15,824 nt of DNA from Thiobacillus sp. UBA2186. GTDB lineage: Bacteria > Pseudomonadota > Gammaproteobacteria > Burkholderiales > Thiobacillaceae. The notes beneath the pieces are model-generated. The model saw only the letters and a list, made by a program, of their open reading frames with translations, searched no databases and was not told the origin of the DNA. Of this stretch, positions 13,946 through 15,824 are shown piece after piece (within the stretch, counting starts at the first letter, position 1; each line of letters starts with the position of its first letter). The DNA is taken from NCBI GenBank assembly GCA_002327405.1, contig DCVO01000025.1:1051-16874 (forward strand), read 5' to 3'. A program made the position numbers and the translations under genes.

Positions 13946-14667
13946 TCGAACTCAACGCAGACGTAGGCGAGGGCGGACCGGATGCCGAGGTCGTGCCGCA
14001 CGTGCATCGGGTGTCGATTGCCTGTGGCGGACATGCCGGCGACGCAGATTCGATGCGCGCCGCCCTGCTTTTGGCAAAAGCGCACGGTATTCTGGCGGGG
14101 GCGCATCCCGGCTATCCTGATCCGGCCAATTTCGGTCGACGGGCCATGGCGGCCGACCGGGCCGATCTGGCGCGCTGGATAGTGGAGCAGACCCTGGCCT
14201 TGCGGGCCATGGCGGCCGAGCTCGAGATGAAACTGTTTCACGTGAAACCGCATGGCGCCCTGTACAACCGTGCGGCGATGGGCGGGGAAACCGCACAGGC
14301 GGTGATTGCCGCCATGCAGGAACTGCAAGATTTGGCCCTGGTGGTGCTGGCGGGCTCGCCGCTTGCGGCCTGGGCGAGGGAGGCGGGGGTGGCGGTGCTG
14401 GAGGAAGCGTTTGCAGACCGGCGCTACTTGCATGGCGGCGGGCTGGCGCCGCGCGGTCAGGCCGGTGCGGTCATCGATGAGCCGGAACAGGTTCTCGCCC
14501 AGGCAAAAAAAATCGCGGCCGGGGAGGCCTTTCCGACCCTGGATGGCGGCATGCTGCGCGTGCGCGCCGACACGCTTTGTCTGCATGGCGAGGGGCGGTT
14601 GGCCCCAGAGTTGGCCCGCTTGCTGTCCGAGAAACTGCGAGGTGATGGAGCAGTTTGTTTCACGTGA
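13933..14667 (+). CDS. pxpA: 5-oxoprolinase subunit PxpA
   Basis: PxpA (LamB/YcsF family) is the third 5-oxoprolinase subunit, needed for ATP-dependent cleavage of 5-oxoproline. The 244-residue product has the usual E. coli length. It starts MGRLIELNADVGEG and carries VSIACGGHAGD near 27-37, GAHPGYPDPANFGR near 55-68, the highly conserved HVKPHGALYNRAA beginning near 103, EAFADRRYL and LCLHGEG. Its ATG lies inside the end of pxpC (13-base overlap). Two parS sites occur in this gene: one encodes part of the HVKP motif, the other spans the last codons and the TGA stop. Synonymous choices at both match the ParB site while keeping the protein sequence normal. Confidence 0.96.
   Translation: MGRLIELNADVGEGGPDAEVVPHVHRVSIACGGHAGDADSMRAALLLAKAHGILAGAHPGYPDPANFGRRAMAADRADLARWIVEQTLALRAMAAELEMKLFHVKPHGALYNRAAMGGETAQAVIAAMQELQDLALVVLAGSPLAAWAREAGVAVLEEAFADRRYLHGGGLAPRGQAGAVIDEPEQVLAQAKKIAAGEAFPTLDGGMLRVRADTLCLHGEGRLAPELARLLSEKLRGDGAVCFT
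14234..14249. other. parS: parS site 2, inside the conserved HVKPHG codons of pxpA
   Basis: TGTTTCACGTGAAACC matches the TGTTTCACGTGAAACA ParB consensus at 15 of 16 positions, with the 14-bp core GTTTCACGTGAAAC perfect (14235-14248). It encodes the LFHVKP residues of PxpA. Confidence 0.93.
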
Positions 14668-14671
14668 AACG
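14656..14671. other. parS: parS site 3, across the pxpA stop and upstream of mnmG
   Basis: TGTTTCACGTGAAACG matches the ParB consensus at 15 of 16 positions, with the 14-bp core perfect (14657-14670). The TGA stop of pxpA is inside it, and the site ends 25 bases before the mnmG ATG. It lies 422 bp from site 2. Confidence 0.94.
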
Positions 14672-14695
14672 CTGCGGTATCGTAGAATTGCGCCA

Positions 14696-15824
14696 ATGAA
14701 ATTTCCCGAGATTTTCGATGTGATCGTGGTGGGCGGCGGCCATGCCGGCACGGAGGCCGCGCTGGCGGCCGCGCGCGCGGGCGCCAGGTCGCTGCTGTTG
14801 ACCCACAACATCGAGACGCTGGGCGCCATGTCCTGCAACCCGTCGATCGGCGGCATCGGCAAGGGCCATCTGGTCAAGGAGGTGGATGCGCTGGGCGGGG
14901 CGATGGCGCTTGCCACCGATGAAGCCGGTATCCAGTTCCGTACTCTAAATGCCTCCAAGGGCCCGGCGGTGCGCGCTACCCGCGCCCAGGCCGATCGCGT
15001 GCTGTACAAGGCTGCGATCCGTCGTCGCCTGGAAAACACGGAAAACCTCACCCTGTTCCAGCAGGCGGTGGACGATCTCTTGGTGGAAGGCGACCGCGTC
15101 ACGGGCGTGCGAACCCGGTTGGGCCTGGAGTTTTCCGCTCACGCGGTGGTGCTCACCACCGGCACCTTCCTCGCCGGCCTGATCCATGTCGGCCTGCAGA
15201 ATTACGAGGCGGGGCGCGCGGGCGACCCGCCGGCGAAATCGCTCGCGCATCGCCTGCGCGAGCTCGACCTGCCGGTAGGCCGCTTGAAAACCGGCACGCC
15301 GCCGCGTCTCGACGGCCGCAGCATCGACTGGGCGAAATGCCAGGAACAGCCGGGCGATGATCCGGCTCCCGTATTTTCCTTCCTCGGCAGTCGCGCCATG
15401 CATCCGCGCCAGCTGTCGTGCTGGATCACCCATACCAACGCGCGCACCCACGACATCATCCGCTCGGGTTTCGAACGTTCGCCCATGTTTACCGGGGTGA
15501 TCGAAGGGGTGGGGCCGCGCTACTGCCCGTCCATCGAGGACAAGGTCAACCGCTTCGCCGACAAGGCCAGCCATCAAATATTCCTGGAGCCGGAGGGGCT
15601 GGACACGCACGAGGTCTATCCCAACGGCATTTCCACCTCGCTGCCTTTCGACATCCAGCTGGCGGCGGTACATTCCATCCCCGGCCTGGAAAACGCGCAC
15701 ATCCTGCGTCCGGGTTATGCCATCGAGTACGATTATTTCGACCCTCGCAATCTGAAGGCCTCGCTGGAAACCAAATCGATCAATGGCCTGTTTTTCGCCG
15801 GCCAGATCAACGGCACCACCGGCT
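14696..15824 (+). CDS. mnmG: tRNA uridine-5-carboxymethylaminomethyl modification enzyme MnmG, N-terminal part
   Basis: MnmG (GidA) is the FAD-dependent partner of MnmE in modifying wobble uridine-34 of tRNAs. About 376 of the usual 620-640 residues are present. The sequence starts MKFPEIFDVIVVGGGHAGTE with the dinucleotide-binding GGGHAGTEAA, then MSCNPSIGGIGKGHLVKEVDALGG, FRTLNASKGPAVRATRAQADR, VGRLKTGTPPRLDGR, GVIEGVGPRYCPSIEDKV, PEGLDTHEVYPNGISTSLP and, at the edge, FFAGQINGTTG. The window cuts the gene. The ATG lacks a visible ribosome-binding site; a -10-like TAGAAT at 14683-14688 lies very close to it, so the leader may be very short. In many genomes gidB, parA and parB follow mnmG, which fits the nearby parS sites. 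Confidence 0.97.
   Translation, partial: MKFPEIFDVIVVGGGHAGTEAALAAARAGARSLLLTHNIETLGAMSCNPSIGGIGKGHLVKEVDALGGAMALATDEAGIQFRTLNASKGPAVRATRAQADRVLYKAAIRRRLENTENLTLFQQAVDDLLVEGDRVTGVRTRLGLEFSAHAVVLTTGTFLAGLIHVGLQNYEAGRAGDPPAKSLAHRLRELDLPVGRLKTGTPPRLDGRSIDWAKCQEQPGDDPAPVFSFLGSRAMHPRQLSCWITHTNARTHDIIRSGFERSPMFTGVIEGVGPRYCPSIEDKVNRFADKASHQIFLEPEGLDTHEVYPNGISTSLPFDIQLAAVHSIPGLENAHILRPGYAIEYDYFDPRNLKASLETKSINGLFFAGQINGTTG

Overview
The window looks like the origin-proximal part of a betaproteobacterial chromosome. The backbone is G+C-rich. The gene order gyrB-dnaN-dnaA (leftward), then rpmH-rnpA-yidD-yidC-mnmE (rightward), and later mnmG, is the classic replication-origin neighbourhood. There is no recF between dnaN and gyrB, as in many betaproteobacteria. 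No species can be named from sequence alone; a Nitrosomonadales-type betaproteobacterium would fit.

Layout. 1-117: 5' end of gyrB (-). 142-247: a pair of inverted REP-like hairpins. 254-2914: dnaN and dnaA (-), with a 192-bp gap between them that holds four DnaA-box-like 9-mers and is my best oriC candidate. 2915-3091: divergent control region with a perfect DnaA box lying on the predicted dnaA -35, plus an rpmH promoter. 3092-6833: rpmH, rnpA, yidD, yidC and mnmE (+), tightly packed with several overlaps. 6831-6937: an unexplained 27-bp inverted-repeat element. 6943-9825: a lower-G+C accessory block (-) encoding a sulfotransferase, a class I methyltransferase, and the broken remains of an MBOAT O-acyltransferase and its SGNH-like partner, apparently fused by an internal deletion. 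9955-12337: a three-gene overlapping operon (-) for an exported protein, an M48 metalloprotease with a TPR-like tail, and a lipoprotein. 12324-14667: the 5-oxoprolinase operon pxpB-pxpC-pxpA (+). 14696-end: mnmG (+), cut by the window edge.

How the parts fit together. The left half carries replication initiation (dnaA, dnaN, gyrB), ribosome and RNase P biogenesis (rpmH, rnpA), membrane-protein insertion (yidD, yidC) and tRNA wobble modification (mnmE, whose partner mnmG is at the right end). Between mnmE and mnmG sit the surface-polysaccharide-type block, the M48 operon and the 5-oxoproline salvage genes. Embedded in and just after the pxp genes are three near-perfect ParB-binding parS palindromes (around 12424, 14242 and 14664). 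They mark the chromosomal centromere and fit the expectation that parA/parB lie a little beyond mnmG, outside the window.

The strongest observations are the three parS sites hidden in coding sequence, the candidate oriC, the deletion-fused MBOAT/SGNH pair, the 27-bp inverted-repeat element at the edge of the accessory block, and the uncharacterised M48/lipoprotein operon. I found no clear evidence of a wholly new system.
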